DNA of 64,000 nt. It comes from Mactromeris polynyma. Its lineage: Eukaryota > Mollusca > Bivalvia > Venerida > Mactridae. Within the stretch, counting starts at the first letter, position 1, and each line of letters opens with the position of its first letter. The translations under genes were made by a program, and so were the position numbers. This document shows positions 47,545 through 59,161 of the stretch, in pieces. Location of the stretch: assembly GCA_032209605.1 (NCBI GenBank), contig JASFXZ010000044.1, positions 992,001 to 1,056,000 on the forward strand. The letters are read 5' to 3'. The notes beneath the pieces are model-generated. The model was given only the letters and a program-made list of their open reading frames with translations. It did not search any database and was not told the origin of the DNA.

Positions 47545-47671
47545 CACGTTCTTGTCTATAAATTTCAAATTATGTAAAAACCACGACCCACGCATTCCTA
47601 TCTGCGATTGTTCGTGGTCTTCATCAACAATCCGAGTCTTCTGGGGCGCACCTGCCACATATGACGGTGTG
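47545..47671 (+). CDS. Possible exon with fibronectin type III-like strand motif
   Basis: An open plus-strand frame follows a TAG acceptor at 47543-47544 (upstream TTTCTGTTTTGGCTGATGTAG) and ends at a strong GTAAGG donor (47672), in phase 0. Its end reads SSSTIRVFWGAPATYDGV, which resembles the B/C-strand region of FN3 domains (S-I-x-V-x-W-x-x-P...G-V), where the next exon would be expected to continue with ITGY-like sequence. No such exon was found. The minus strand across the same bases is also open and has coding-like composition (KTRIVDEDHEQSQIGM), so strand assignment is uncertain. Confidence 0.3.
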
Positions 47672-48130
47672 GTAAGGAGAAATTGAGTTTAGGTCAAGAA
47701 ATAAATGGTTTTGAGGCCAAGATAATCTGACAGAGTGGTCAAGGCAACATGACAACGACATAAAGACAGAACGGCGATGTGAACAAGAAAACATGGTGGT
47801 GAGTTGAATAGACAATGGCGGTTCTGTCAAGCGGAAAATGCGCGATGTTGTCAATACCAAGTACGACAGAAATAAGACGGGAAAGTGGAATTTAAAGTGA
47901 TGAACAAAATACGCACAATAGAGCACTCAATTTAACGCACACTCAAAAATATTCTATGTCCAGGTTCGTTTTAATGCTGTATGTGAAGAGATGTATATTT
48001 ATCAACCTTATCAATTACTCGCTAAATTTTCTGAACGTATACTCGTGCATAACTGGTGTTAATATTAAGGTTCGTTAAAACATTCAGTTTAGTCAAAGTT
48101 CATCAGAGACATCTAAAAAGTGACGTACAT

Positions 48131-48189
48131 ATCGAGGGCTCAATGCAACACTGTCGTAACTCCTATATAAATACATAGGAGTTACGACA
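48131..48189. mobile_element. Foldback element FB, copy 2 (shorter)
   Basis: ATCGAGGGCTCAATGCAACA, then a 15-bp arm TGTCGTAACTCCTAT (48152-48166) and its perfect complement at 48175-48189. The sequence is the reverse of copy 1 at 3066-3175, including the TCGAGGG(T/C)TC end and the CATAGGAGTTA stem. The outer right arm is lost. Confidence 0.75.
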
Positions 48190-49604
48190 TTACAAATGAC
48201 ATTACAAATGTTTGTAATAGCAGTAATATTGATTATTTATAAGTTAAACTTTACATTAAGGAACTCCCCAAGTTCTTTAAACTACGAACTCAGATTTGTT
48301 TTGCTTTTAACAGACAAATTGAAATAAATGTTAATACACTGAATGAGGAATGGAACGTAACTACGGACTACGGACAGAGAGGGAATCAGGGATTGTTGTA
48401 ATTAATATTGATGCATACATGAGATTAAGGCTTACGTCATGATTTTGAAGCTTTGTAAATACTGTTCTGCAATCCATTTTAATTCCACCTGAATAACTTC
48501 ATTTTGGTACTAAGATAATTTGTTTAAATGACTTTACTAGAGCGTCGTATGAATTACCAATCGATTTTTTTTTTTATAAAATAATATCACGATGCTAATA
48601 TTAAATAAGTATAAGATTTACACAGTTAGTCCTACGTGGAATACTTGTACGGACCGGACACGTTGAACGTGCACTATATTGATGTAATTATATGTAACTT
48701 AATTGCAAACAGCCTTTACACTACGTGCCGAAACAAACTATCTAACGTTAGCTGCGCACGATGAAATATGTCACGTTAAATATTTATAAAAGAATCATAC
48801 TGACGATACATGGTGTGTACATCATTAAGTAAGGCATTATTTATTTTTAGAGTAACGTAAATTGATACACGAAATGGTGAGAAGTGTTAGGGCAAGTTAT
48901 GCACACTAATTGCAAGGTTATACGAACTATTTAAGTAATACCCAAACTGTATGCTTGTGACATTGAAAGTAATTGACTACAACCATGAACAATCATGCCG
49001 TGCTATGTTTGTCTTCTTCAAAGTACCGAGCAGGCATCTATAGTGTAATTAGATCGGTACAATCATGTAGGATTTCGTAATAAGATCAAGTAATACCACG
49101 ATAATGATATTAATAATACATGCACACAATATTGGTGCATATCTTGGCTCACTTTTCAAGATAGGTTTATAGTAATGCCCCAATAACGCTCTAACAACCC
49201 CCGCGATCTAATATTCAGTTTTATAGCAGTCTTGTTTACATACACTGATTCTATGTACTAAACCAGAGGTATTTTATGGGGAATCATAATTAGAAAAGCC
49301 GCCAAAAGGCTTACTAGGAATTTCTGATGAAAGATCAGGAAGCGTTGATAGATATTCTTTGCTATTGTATAGTTAGAAATAGTTATAATATTTTTGCTTT
49401 GTCTTAACATCCTTCAGTAATTCCTGGAATTCCGAAAGCCTTTTGTTTTGCCAGGTTTGCTTTCCATTCTGTAATTTATTACGTTCTAACAATTTATCAA
49501 GCTGTTTACCACATGGCAAGTTCATGTATGGCATAAGATTGAAGCATCTATTTTGTATAATTAGTCACTTGTTTACATGTATATTTTACATATAAAAGTC
49601 AAGT
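48190..49604. other. No recognised gene
   Basis: Unassigned A+T-rich sequence; no repeats or coding bias noted. Confidence 0.45.
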
Positions 49605-49890
49605 GTTTATTTATTATAGTATCACCCCTCTTTAAGGGGCCAGCCATTTCTGACTTATGAGATGAGACACATACTTTCTGAGCACATTAACTTCCCGATT
49701 CCTATCCTTTAGTACCAGTCACTAGGCAGGTAGGCGCGAGATAACCTTTATTTAACTATTTATTATTTAACTATATACTATTTGGCGGCTCACCATCCAG
49801 CCATATCAGAACGGACCCCTACTGGGATTCGAACCTTCGACCTCCCGCTGCTAAGGCGGAAGCCTTAAATACTCGGCGCGGGAGACGGAC
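49605..49890 (-). mobile_element. tRNA-derived SINE (type B)
   Basis: On the minus strand the head has CGAGTATTTAAGGCTTCCGC (D arm/A box; compare CGAGTGGTTAAGGC in tRNA-Leu/Ser), an anticodon-like stem CCGC/GCGG, and the B box AAGGTTCGAATCCCAGTAGG (about 49817-49838). A non-tRNA body of about 200 bp follows, ending in TACTATAATAAATAAACAC near 49605. Head, body and A/T-rich tail are the standard SINE plan. The anticodon position reads TAG if folded simply, which favours a tRNA-Leu-like ancestor, but this is uncertain. Confidence 0.72.
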
Positions 49891-50024
49891 ATAATATGGA
49901 CCTAATAGACAAATTTGATTTAATTTCGAAAAAAACCGATTAGACCTAAAGTTAATTTACCCTGTTCGTTTTAACTGGGATCCAATTGCATAAGTGCGAT
50001 TAACCTCTCTAGTTTTTTCCCACT

Positions 50025-50155
50025 GTTTGTTCCTCGGCGATGCTTTCATTTTTCATCCACCATTAGATTCTAGTTTCTTTAGCTGTGGTTTTAGGGAAGC
50101 TGTTCTATTAGTATGCGATATTTCCTGCTCGACTTCAGTATTTATTTTTAAAGAG
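50025..50155 (+). repeat. R2-family repeat, diverged
   Basis: CCTCGGCGATGCTTTCATTT then TTCATCCACCATTA, and at the 3' end GTATGCGATATTTCCTGCTC then GACTTCAGTATTTAT. Confidence 0.5.
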
Positions 50156-50807
50156 GCGACAATTACTGTCTATAAATATATTGTGATGAAATGCATTATT
50201 AATGATACATGTAATTTGTTGAAATGTGTTAAATTTCGGCACTGCTTCGTCGATATCGACGCTTAAACGCGCATAGCTACATATTTGGGACACTCATACC
50301 ATCTTTATAACTAAGATAAATGACTAATTAAGTATCAATAAAAGGTCTAACAAATATAGAACGTCTATAAGATACCAATAAGCATAACTACCCACTCATT
50401 CGTATTCTCTGAATCAACGGTATACGAATCTGATGCTATCATTAATTCGTTCATTAGGAACAAAGACGTTAGGACAAAAATAGTCAAAATAATGGACAAG
50501 ACATGTTGGTAGTCAAAGAGAAATCAATGTGAAACATAAAACTTATCGTTAACTACAACTGTAGATAATACACTGTTTTGTCAAGTCTATATCTAGTCCG
50601 TATGTTGAGAATTTGAGACTCAAATAATGATTCTGGACTCATTTAAAGGTCATGTGTAAAATCAGGGAAGCAGTTTTCAGGTAATGAAATGTGAGTATTT
50701 GATGAATTGAGATATGTTAGAATCGAAAGTTATCATGACTCCGGTCAATATACAAATTTCACGATACTTTTATCTTTATTATTTAAACTAGTTTCTCGGT
50801 TGTATCT
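50156..50807. other. No recognised gene
   Basis: Unassigned A+T-rich sequence upstream of the candidate secreted-protein ORF. Confidence 0.45.
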
Positions 50808-51036
50808 ATGCAATTCTTTCGCTTTCATTCTCTTCTGCGTTCATTTGCACACGGGTCCTTGTCCGTCGCATTGGTCTTTGTTGTCGACCTCGGCTTAAAA
50901 GCGACCTCTTGTCTGAAGCATGACATCCAGCACATAATTGATGCTGACACTAAACTTCAACCAAATTGTTATAATGAATTGAATTTGATTGATGAATGTA
51001 TCACATTAAAACAGCTAGGCAAGTACCACGTTTGTG
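50808..51036 (+). CDS. Candidate first exon of a small cysteine-containing secreted protein
   Basis: ATG at 50808 opens a frame whose N-terminus (MQFFRFHSLLRSFAHGSLSV, then ALVFVVDLGLKATS) resembles a signal peptide. A segment with four spaced cysteines follows, including LKHDIQHIIDADTKLQPNC, NLIDEC and KYHVC. A close-to-consensus donor GTAAGTATT begins at 51037; without splicing the frame runs to TAA at 51108-51110. A T-rich acceptor ending TTTTTTGAG (51719) is a possible partner. Frames of about 100 codons are not significant here, so the claim rests on the signal-peptide and cysteine pattern. Confidence 0.3.
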
Positions 51037-51757
51037 GTAAGTATTATCGTAAGTGCGAGCTCCTAGCTGAGCATGTTCGCTACGATGTTTTTCTGTATCC
51101 CCATCGTTAAACGGTCTGACGCGTACTTCCTTTCTAGCCTTTTTTCTGTCTGTGGTAGGTAAAACAATAAGGAAAGTAAACAATTAATTAAAATATTTAA
51201 AGGTTCAACAAATTGTTTATGTTACTGACAGAGGTAGTGATCTTATCGCTACAGAGTGAAACTATTTCGACTATGCGCTAATCTTATCAGAGTATCTTTT
51301 ATCGTAAACTGTTAACACTCAGTAGTAAACCATTTTACACATCTGTTTTAGTATGAATTGAGTTCAAAACTGCCATTAATTATAAAGTTCTGAAACATTG
51401 TAGTAAGAAATACTCGTAATAATCATATAACGTACTTTTGTATAATGTTTATGTTTCGACTCAAGGGCAAACAATTTCCGGATGTTTTGTACTATACGTA
51501 GATTTCAACTCCACCACTCTGTACCAAATTTGGTCAAGAATGTTTAAAGTTAGGAATGAGTATGATACCCGTGTATTACAATGTGTAGTGTGTTTAATTA
51601 AGCCATTCGTCTAACCATGTGAAAGGTCGTAAGGGATGTACACATGATACTACGATGCAGTTTTGTGTTTCCGTTTGTCTTTATACTGGGTCATAATTTG
51701 TTCTATTTACTTTTTTGAGATTGGAAAACGAGGTGTTACTGTCTGTGCCACAGGGAG

Positions 51758-51873
51758 ACATAGCTATCAGGAAGAATGGTTTTATACTACATATAAAGAA
51801 AAGGGTGACATGGTAACATAGTTATCAGGAATAATAGTTTAATACAATATATAAAGCAAAGGGAGCTAACACC
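51758..51873. repeat. 58-bp tandem duplication, diverged
   Basis: ACATAGCTATCAGGAAGAAT at 51758 recurs as ACATAGTTATCAGGAATAAT at 51816, followed by matching TATATAAAG(A/C)AAAGGG segments. Confidence 0.85.
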
Positions 51874-52084
51874 TTCCACCTTCACATAATGGGATCTACT
51901 CACGTCGATCATGAAGGTACATATTTCACATTCTACAGGTGACACTTGTCACGCGTTCATTCTTTTCATTCACAGAAGTTCACTTAATTATTTTCACAAG
52001 TTTACAATATGTTGTTAAATGACTAAAATTATCATCACACCAGTCAGCTAGAGCTGCAATCGAATCACAGATAACGTCCACAGC

Positions 52085-52132
52085 ATGGCACGTGTCTTGT
52101 CTGGTATACCAATCTTGACACTATACATGTTG
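52085..52132 (+). CDS. Candidate signal-peptide first exon
   Basis: A favourable ATG context (CACAGCATGG) starts MARVLSGIPILTLYML, a good hydrophobic signal sequence. A GTATGT donor at 52133 leaves phase 0. If unspliced it reads on for 71 codons. A compatible phase-0 exon may be 53323-53432. Speculative. Confidence 0.22.
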
Positions 52133-52300
52133 GTATGTCCTTTTCAATTGAGTGTCACTTCTTCACAATGTAGTGAAGATTCTCAAAATACAAAATGGCG
52201 AGTTAACCCTTTTGATCAGTATATAATATTTATAATAATGAAATCATTATATATTAAATTGAAATCAATGTGTAAAATACAACAAATAAAAATAACTTAG

Positions 52301-53021
52301 TAATTCAAACATTATAGGACAGAGTAAGGATGGAGAGACTTGGGTTATAGTTGTTCCCATATATTGATTCGTGTTACATAATTGTAAGGAATTATAGGAC
52401 ACGGTGATAATGAGAGGATTGTGGTGTTTAGATATATAAATGAATGAAGACTTCGAGCAGGAAATACCAAATAAAAGTATACAGCCATTCTATAAGCACA
52501 AGAAAACATGACAATATATACCTGAGAACACTTTCAGACGTGTTTGCAATCGTGTTGTCCCTAATGCTCGTATATAGTAACAATGGAACACGTCGGAATG
52601 ATCCCATATTTCACTGCTTGAACATTCCTGTATATATTCGATGAGCTACAACCTGCTAGAAGGGAAGTGAACAAATTTCGTAACAACTTGTGAAAAATCA
52701 TGAATCGATACCAGTATCATGACACAAAGATAAGGAAGTTTGATGGGTGAAGCATATATCGTCAAAACCATTAAATGTGTGATGTGTTATAAGAAGAAGG
52801 GGAAAAGGAAATGAAAGGATTTATTACGATGTTGTCGATAAAGGTTTGTTTGGGACAAAAGTCATTCGGCAAGAGTCAACACCGACCTGTTCTGTTCCAG
52901 TCCCTACTACATGCACACTAGTTTTTTTCTCTTTAACTTTTATTGCTGCTAACGAAATTTCTATAATTATATTCTAAAAATAACAAGTAAATTATTGGAC
53001 GAACTAAAATACCTATGGAAA
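52301..53021. other. No recognised gene
   Basis: Unassigned sequence between the candidate signal-peptide exon and the R1 repeat; would be intronic if that gene model is right. Confidence 0.4.
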
Positions 53022-53280
53022 GGAAGAGAATAAATTGCTGCAGAGAACGCCACATACATGAGACAAAGTCTCCCAACACAGACCTCCGGGAAAACAGTCG
53101 ATAAAACATCAAGCATTTTAAAAGGTACAAGGGGAATTACTCGTACGCAAGGGATCAGGGACGCAGGGAATGGCCTGGTCGACGATAAAGGACGACTAAG
53201 GAGAATTCTTGAGGACTAACATGGGAGGGGGGGGGGGTTAAATGAATGTAATACATCACGAGTCAAGACAGCTGGGAACA
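53022..53280 (-). repeat. R1-family repeat, near full-length copy with G-run
   Basis: GAAGAGAATAAATTGCTGCA, GAGAACGCCACATACATGAG, ACACAGACCTCCGGGAAAAC and GGGAATGGCCTGGTCGACGA, ending GTCAAGACAGCTGGGAACA. A run of more than ten G near 53226-53238 replaces the usual short GGAGGGG segment. Confidence 0.85.
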
Positions 53281-53322
53281 GAAGACCCAAAGTGGGTTTG
53301 TGTTAGCTTACACAATGTGCAG

Positions 53323-53432
53323 TGTAAAAGACAAGAGTTCATATTAAACTGCGGTGCATGGAATGTCGGCAAGGCATCCATTCCGTGTTTAAGTTTCAAT
53401 GCGATGGAAGAGTTTCTACTATGGGTGAATGG
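53323..53432 (+). CDS. Candidate internal exon with strong donor
   Basis: Follows TGTGCAG (53316-53322) and ends at GTGAGTATAG (53433). In phase 0 it encodes CKRQEFILNCGAWNVGKASI, then PCLSFNAMEEFLLWVNG. It begins just past the end of the R1 copy at 53022. A second frame (MECRQGIHSVFKFQCDG...) is also open, so the assignment is weak. Confidence 0.2.
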
Positions 53433-56400
53433 GTGAGTATAGCAGACCCAGACGCTATAGCACACCCAGAAAGTGTTCGATATATCTACAGAATTAGCCG
53501 AATTTCTTCGCCGATGCTTATCACCGCCTACGCGTGTTATGCTGTGACAATATATTATTGGAATTCGTGTATACTGCTTTCATTTCCTTTGGCTACAGCG
53601 TCGGCGTTGCTGCAATAAACGATTGTATACCCCGAAGATTATACCGTCTCTCATATGATATAAACATATTTGTACTACTATATTACATGTTTGTGTTCGA
53701 CACGCTGTCTCGAACGGTTAGCGCCTGATTGAAGCATAGCTCGTGTTTTTGTTCAATGTAAAATACAGTATGATAACTAACATGCATATTTGGTGGCTGG
53801 TTTCTGTCATTTTGTTCAGGGGTGATGGCGCGTTTGACGTGTCACAAATACTACAAAAAACATTCATGTTTATAATTATAATATTATAATAATAAAACAA
53901 TGTTTACTTAAAGATGAATACAATCAATAAGCTAGGGGCTTATCTTCATTGGAGTCATCTATAAACGCATGTACAATTATTACAATACATCTACAGAAAA
54001 TGAAGAAAAGTATTAAAATGTCTACAATACGATATAAAAATGAAATGGCTATTGATATCCTCAATGATGCCAAACTTCCTCTGTCCAATAATTTGTAGTA
54101 GTTGGGGTACATGTTACCTTAATTTTATGTTTTTGAAACATTCCAATTAAAGGTGAAAATAAAAGGAATACAAATACTATGACAAGGCATCAAGAACACG
54201 TTCAGTATACTTATTATCATCGTAAAGTTTTGAATACCAGATTCATATTTAAAAAAAGTAAGAAAATCATATTCAGTCAATTGCTATTTTAATTAAGTAC
54301 GTAGCAGAAAAGGTGTTGTGAATTTATGGGCAACTAATTCGTCAAAAACACGAAAAGATAAGCGTGTCCAACATATGCAATACATAAATAAATATATGTA
54401 AATAAAAAGCGATTACAGAACAGAACATTATGATTTAATAGTATCTGGATTTAAGTGTAATACTTATCATCCATTATATACAATAATAATATTGACATAC
54501 TCTATGAGAGTAAGAACATGTACATATATACATACAACATAGTCAAACGAAATATCACAATACACGTGACAAACGACAGTGATACAATATGAATAAATAT
54601 GATAAACATGAAAAACAGCATTATAATTATAACATCCAATCAAGAACGTAATAGATTAGTACTTACTGCAATAGCACTTTGTAGGTACATTGTCAATCTT
54701 TTTTAAACTACATCATTATTAGAACTCAATATTTGAACCAATGTATACAAAATTATTACACAAACTTTTTTTTGTCAAGGAAAGAAATGGATTTATCAAA
54801 CTATTTACTAAACTGTGAATGGCGTTTTTGCAAATAAATTTTCCCAGCAGGAGAGTTTGGTTGTCCCCACGGATGATTAGCACTGCGGAACTGCAGGGGT
54901 AAACATGTATGGGAATAATGGATCAAACATTTGTCTGACCGACCAACACAACACATATGGAGAATTTAGGGAGACAACAGGGGGAGGGGGAAATTCACCA
55001 TTATACTTTTGTTTTAGATTTTAGACATAATCGTATTTGTTTCCGTATACACAAGGACATAGTTTTCAGGTTCAGGATCTCGATGAAATAATATAGTTTC
55101 TTTCAAACTGAAAACATACGAAAATATTAATAATTGATACATAGTGTTATAGATATTATAATTTTTGCAAGGTTCTAACAAATAAGTTAAGACCGATCCT
55201 GGAAAATTCATCCCAGTTTGATCTAGATCAGTTTCAGAAAATAATACATTTCTCAATATGAAGGCGGAAGTTTAATTGCTTTCATTACGTTTATTGGAAG
55301 ATGTTTTGTATTTATTTTTTTGACAAGTACTGTAAAAAATTATTCATTTTTAAGAAAATTGCAAATACTTTTCAGGATCAACATGGAGTTGTTATAAAAG
55401 TGAGTTAATCTTCATGAACGATTTTGTCTTCTTCTGTGAAAGTGCGTTTGCAAACATTTCCAATGAAAGGAAAGATAGGCGCTATCGAACATTTCCCTGA
55501 TGGGTTGTTATCACTAGGTCTTGATTAATAACTTAGTAATTAGCTAATGTTGGTTAAAGTCTCCAGACCTGTTATTGACTTGTGCCATGGGAGCCCATTT
55601 TCCCACTGGTATGTGAAAACTTGTAAATATTGTATCAAAAATGGACAACTATTAGCCAATATATACAGGCATAGTAACACGATGTTGGCACTAAGGCGTA
55701 CTTGTAAAAGTATTGATAGACATATAAATATATAGTGCGTGGGATATTGATTCCATTTATATAAAGATGACGACTTCGTGATTCAACGAGTCTTTTCATT
55801 TTGAGCGTAAATTTTGTAAGCAACATAAACTTAAATAACAATTTGGATCGGAAAATTATTCGTGGTAATTAGAAATAACAGTTTGATAACTTTTCAGAAG
55901 CTCTATAACAAGAGGATATCATAGCGAGAATAATTATTTATTTAAAAATATTTACAGTATTCAATTAATTTGTGTCGATAATTATCTTTACTTGCTAGTT
56001 ACCATAATTAGGACAATTCATCGATATGGAACTGACGACAAATGCTATAGCACAGCAGAAAATATAACTTATACAAGATAAAATATATAAAATAAGGATA
56101 TTTTGTTTTATATCGTCGTCGACATTTCCTAGAGTTTGTGAATATTTATTGGTAATACAATAACTGCTACTGCCGGTCGTATTTGAAGTGGATACGCGCG
56201 TGTAATGTGACGCTGGGCCGTTTTGTGAAAGGTAATGGATAATTATTATCAAAATATTTATATCAATTCGTCATCATTTCCTTATATTCCTGTATAAACA
56301 TATTGATAGAAATATTGATTATGATGTTTGTTATTATTACCGTATATTCTTAAAAATGGGATAACTTTTATATAATTTTGTCAATATTTATAGCATTCCT

Positions 56401-57861
56401 GAAGTTATTGAGTCGCTATATACATATGATACAAAATGAAATATCACATCAATTTTTAAATTGTAATGGAGAAAAAACGTTTTTGGTACAACTAAATTAA
56501 GCATTGCGTTTAAAAACTGTTTTTTCTATCAACTGCATATGTATATATTCGCATACACCTTCATTGGTTTAGTACGTGATGTTTAGGCCATATTTAAGCG
56601 GCATTACATGACGGCTTCATGGTAGTTTCCAACCACTCGGATTGCATTTCTTTACAAAAATACATTCTGTTTCTTTTTATATTGACATTTTTCGAAACCG
56701 AAAGTAGCCTATTTTAGACATCAAAACGAAAGTAAGGATTTTGCCCAAAACATCCTAGATGTTATAATTTATCATTTTAGATTCCAAACAGAGACTCACT
56801 ATATGTTTCAATATAAAAAAGTCTCGTATGTTTTCATGACAGAAATCATCACTTTCAACAGTTTATGCCTTGGGTTATTCAATGATCATCGAAAAAGTTT
56901 CAAATTAAATCTCCTATTTATTGCAAATTATGCAACATAACAATATTGTTTGTCGGAAAGAAGGTATTTCTTAGCAACTATGTTAAACAGATTTTATGAT
57001 TATTAATTACTAATTAATTAATTTATATCGCTTTCATATCGATTACAGGTCCACTCGTTCGTCCTGTTTTACAGGCTGTCAATGATAATAAAATAAAATT
57101 CAATTCAAAACTTCAACAAACATTTCATGCTTAGCATTTATCTCTCGCTATAGGGGAGCATTAAACAGAGCTTTCAACAGCTAACGTAGTAAGGTTGTTA
57201 TATTGCAGTGTACGAAATCCTAATCCGTCTGAATTTACTAGCATTGCATACAGTCATTAATATTTCGTTTGATCAGGCGTTATTAGAATCGCTTTGGCCA
57301 TTGGCAATTTTCACCAGGGATTACCCCTGCAATGCTCTGAACTTCGTTTGGCATCTGTCTCTCGAAATATTATAAATATGACATTAGGTTTGGTAATAAC
57401 TTTGCTATGTATGTGTTCATTATCATTTTGCTAAGTTTTCGTTATTAAGAACCAATTTACGAAGGAAGAATATAGAGAGCAGAGTATGACAAAACGCATT
57501 GTTATTAGCGAAAATTACTTTACCTTACGTTTTTTTACTCGTGCAATAGTTAGCATTGAGCATATCCAAATAATTATGTAGTGTATGATTAAGAATATAA
57601 TGCAAGCATAATCATTATATTGGATATGTGCTGTGCTACATTCGCTCTCTTTTGTATTTTGGTTGTTAATTTATATTATTGATCAGTTTGATTGACCAGT
57701 TCGCAATATTTAACAGTATTTGAAACGTTGTCGCTTGCTTTGTCTTTATTATAGAAATAATGTAAACTAAAATTGTAATTACTGCCTACTTTACTATAAC
57801 TTATTTTAATTTTTGCGTTTTTTGCCAATTTTCCTATGTAATTGTTTACAAATATATACTT
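53433..57861. other. No recognised gene (4.4 kb)
   Basis: Unassigned A+T-rich sequence. A poly-purine patch (acagggggagggggaaattc) lies near 54978. Frames at 55014-55256, 55635-55841 and 55995-56252 have random composition. Confidence 0.4.
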
Positions 57862-57925
57862 ATGTAAGTCCAGCTTTTGGGAGTTTATACATTCCGTGCT
57901 CGACTTCAACATTAATAAGTGTCAT
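57862..57925 (+). repeat. R2-family 3'-end fragment
   Basis: GTAAGTCCAGCTTTTGGGAG then TTTATACATTCCGTGCTCGA and CTTCAACATT match the last 60 bp of R2 (CTTTTGGGACAGCTG, ..., CATTTCCTGCTCGACTT). Confidence 0.5.
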
Positions 57926-58194
57926 ATACATAACATCACGTAGAACATTATACAGTGTATCTTAAAGTACAAAATAAGATGAAGTAAAATGAGTAATGGA
58001 AAAGCAATATGAGAATGGCAAATAGGCACCAGAGAAAACAGCAAACAGTGAACACATTTTAACCCAGTCTGATATACTGCATTGAAAATAACACCAGCTA
58101 TCTTGCTGTACAATGCTTCTAAGCATTACTGCCTTACTTAGTGAAGGCTAGATGAATACGTTAGTATATTTTTCCTCAGGTGTCATTTGACGTA

Positions 58195-58330
58195 GGATAT
58201 GACATATCTGAAAAACGAATAAAGACCTCAAGCCAGGAATGCCACATACTAAGAGCTAGACCACCTAAACAACACAAAGGAACATGAAAATATGCACACG
58301 CATGTAAAGCCAATTTTACTCAATTTCTGA
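58195..58330 (-). repeat. R2-like repeat, degraded
   Basis: AAAGACCTCAAGCCAGGAAT then GCCACATACTAAG, followed by CACAAAGGAACATGAAAATA. These correspond to the complement of the R2 3' core and middle, and resemble the copy at 3740-3895. Confidence 0.4.
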
Positions 58331-58889
58331 TTCATTTAGGGACGTTCTCCCTTGTTGCAGAAAATTAAATCGTACACAGCACACACCAACGACTATTTTC
58401 TGTAAACTCTCCATATGTTAAAATAGCGACAACTCCTGTAGCTACTATTTGTTATGAAATAATGTCTGATCGTATTTCTCAAACATAATATCATAGCGAA
58501 AATACTTAAGCTAAATAAGATCTTGTTAGAATATACTCATGTATATAAGCTGGTAAATAAGAAATATTATCTAGTCGGTCAGACTACTGACTAGTCTTCT
58601 CTGTGTAGTGGTTTCAAGCTAAATGGCTTTATCATTTAAAGTCCTTTCAATACCGTCAATAAATTCGTTTACAATTGATATAAATTACATTGTATTGTTT
58701 TATGAATGCTCTGTGTTTTATAGCTAAATATATCTGGTTATTGATCAATATTTTCATTGATCTCGTCGTAGTAGTAATTAAATTTGTACTTAATGGCTAC
58801 GAAATTCTACGCTACGGTATAGCTATGCTACATCCATCGTTTGACTCCATTTCTAGCTCTGCTCTTGTGTTTAAGTTGCTAGGTTTCAA
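58331..58889. other. No recognised gene; would be 3' UTR/flank of the exon above it
   Basis: Lies directly downstream (minus strand) of the probable terminal exon at 58890-59161. No clear AATAAA signal was seen close to the stop codon. Confidence 0.4.
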
Positions 58890-59161
58890 CTAGTCATTTA
58901 CTTCTTCATAACGTATCGTATTCTTTGTCAGAACGTCAGCTTGGGGATCCTGAAAATCAACTTGTCGAGGCATAGGAATTACCATCACAGACTGTGGTAA
59001 TCTCACAGCATAGTTGAGCTTCGCTCTCACCAAACACATCTCTACAATTTGCTGAAGGTCAACATTCTTGATAAAACCTTTTTTTAATGCTTTTCCAAAA
59101 CTGACAATCGAGTGAAAAAAATGCCTGAATACTGAATCTTTACTAGCTATTTTTGTATAAT
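58890..59161 (-). CDS. Probable last coding exon of an unidentified minus-strand gene
   Basis: Begins after a TTATTTTTCTAAG acceptor (59162 upwards), with 2 nt completing a codon, and stays open for 89 codons to TAG at 58890-58892. The translation includes FHSIVSFGKALKKGFIKNVD, LQQIVEMCLVRAKLNYAV, RLPQSVMVIPMPRQVDFQDP and a terminal TIRYEEVND. In the last 61 codons about 34% start with G and only 13% with T (expected near 17% and 32%). Ala, Asp, Gln and Val are over-represented for this base composition. It has no ATG early in the frame, so start-based ORF searches miss it. The family is not recognised. The helical LQQIVEMCLVRAKLNYAV segment and acidic C-terminus suggest a soluble domain. Upstream exons were not securely found in the 5 kb available. 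Confidence 0.55.
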
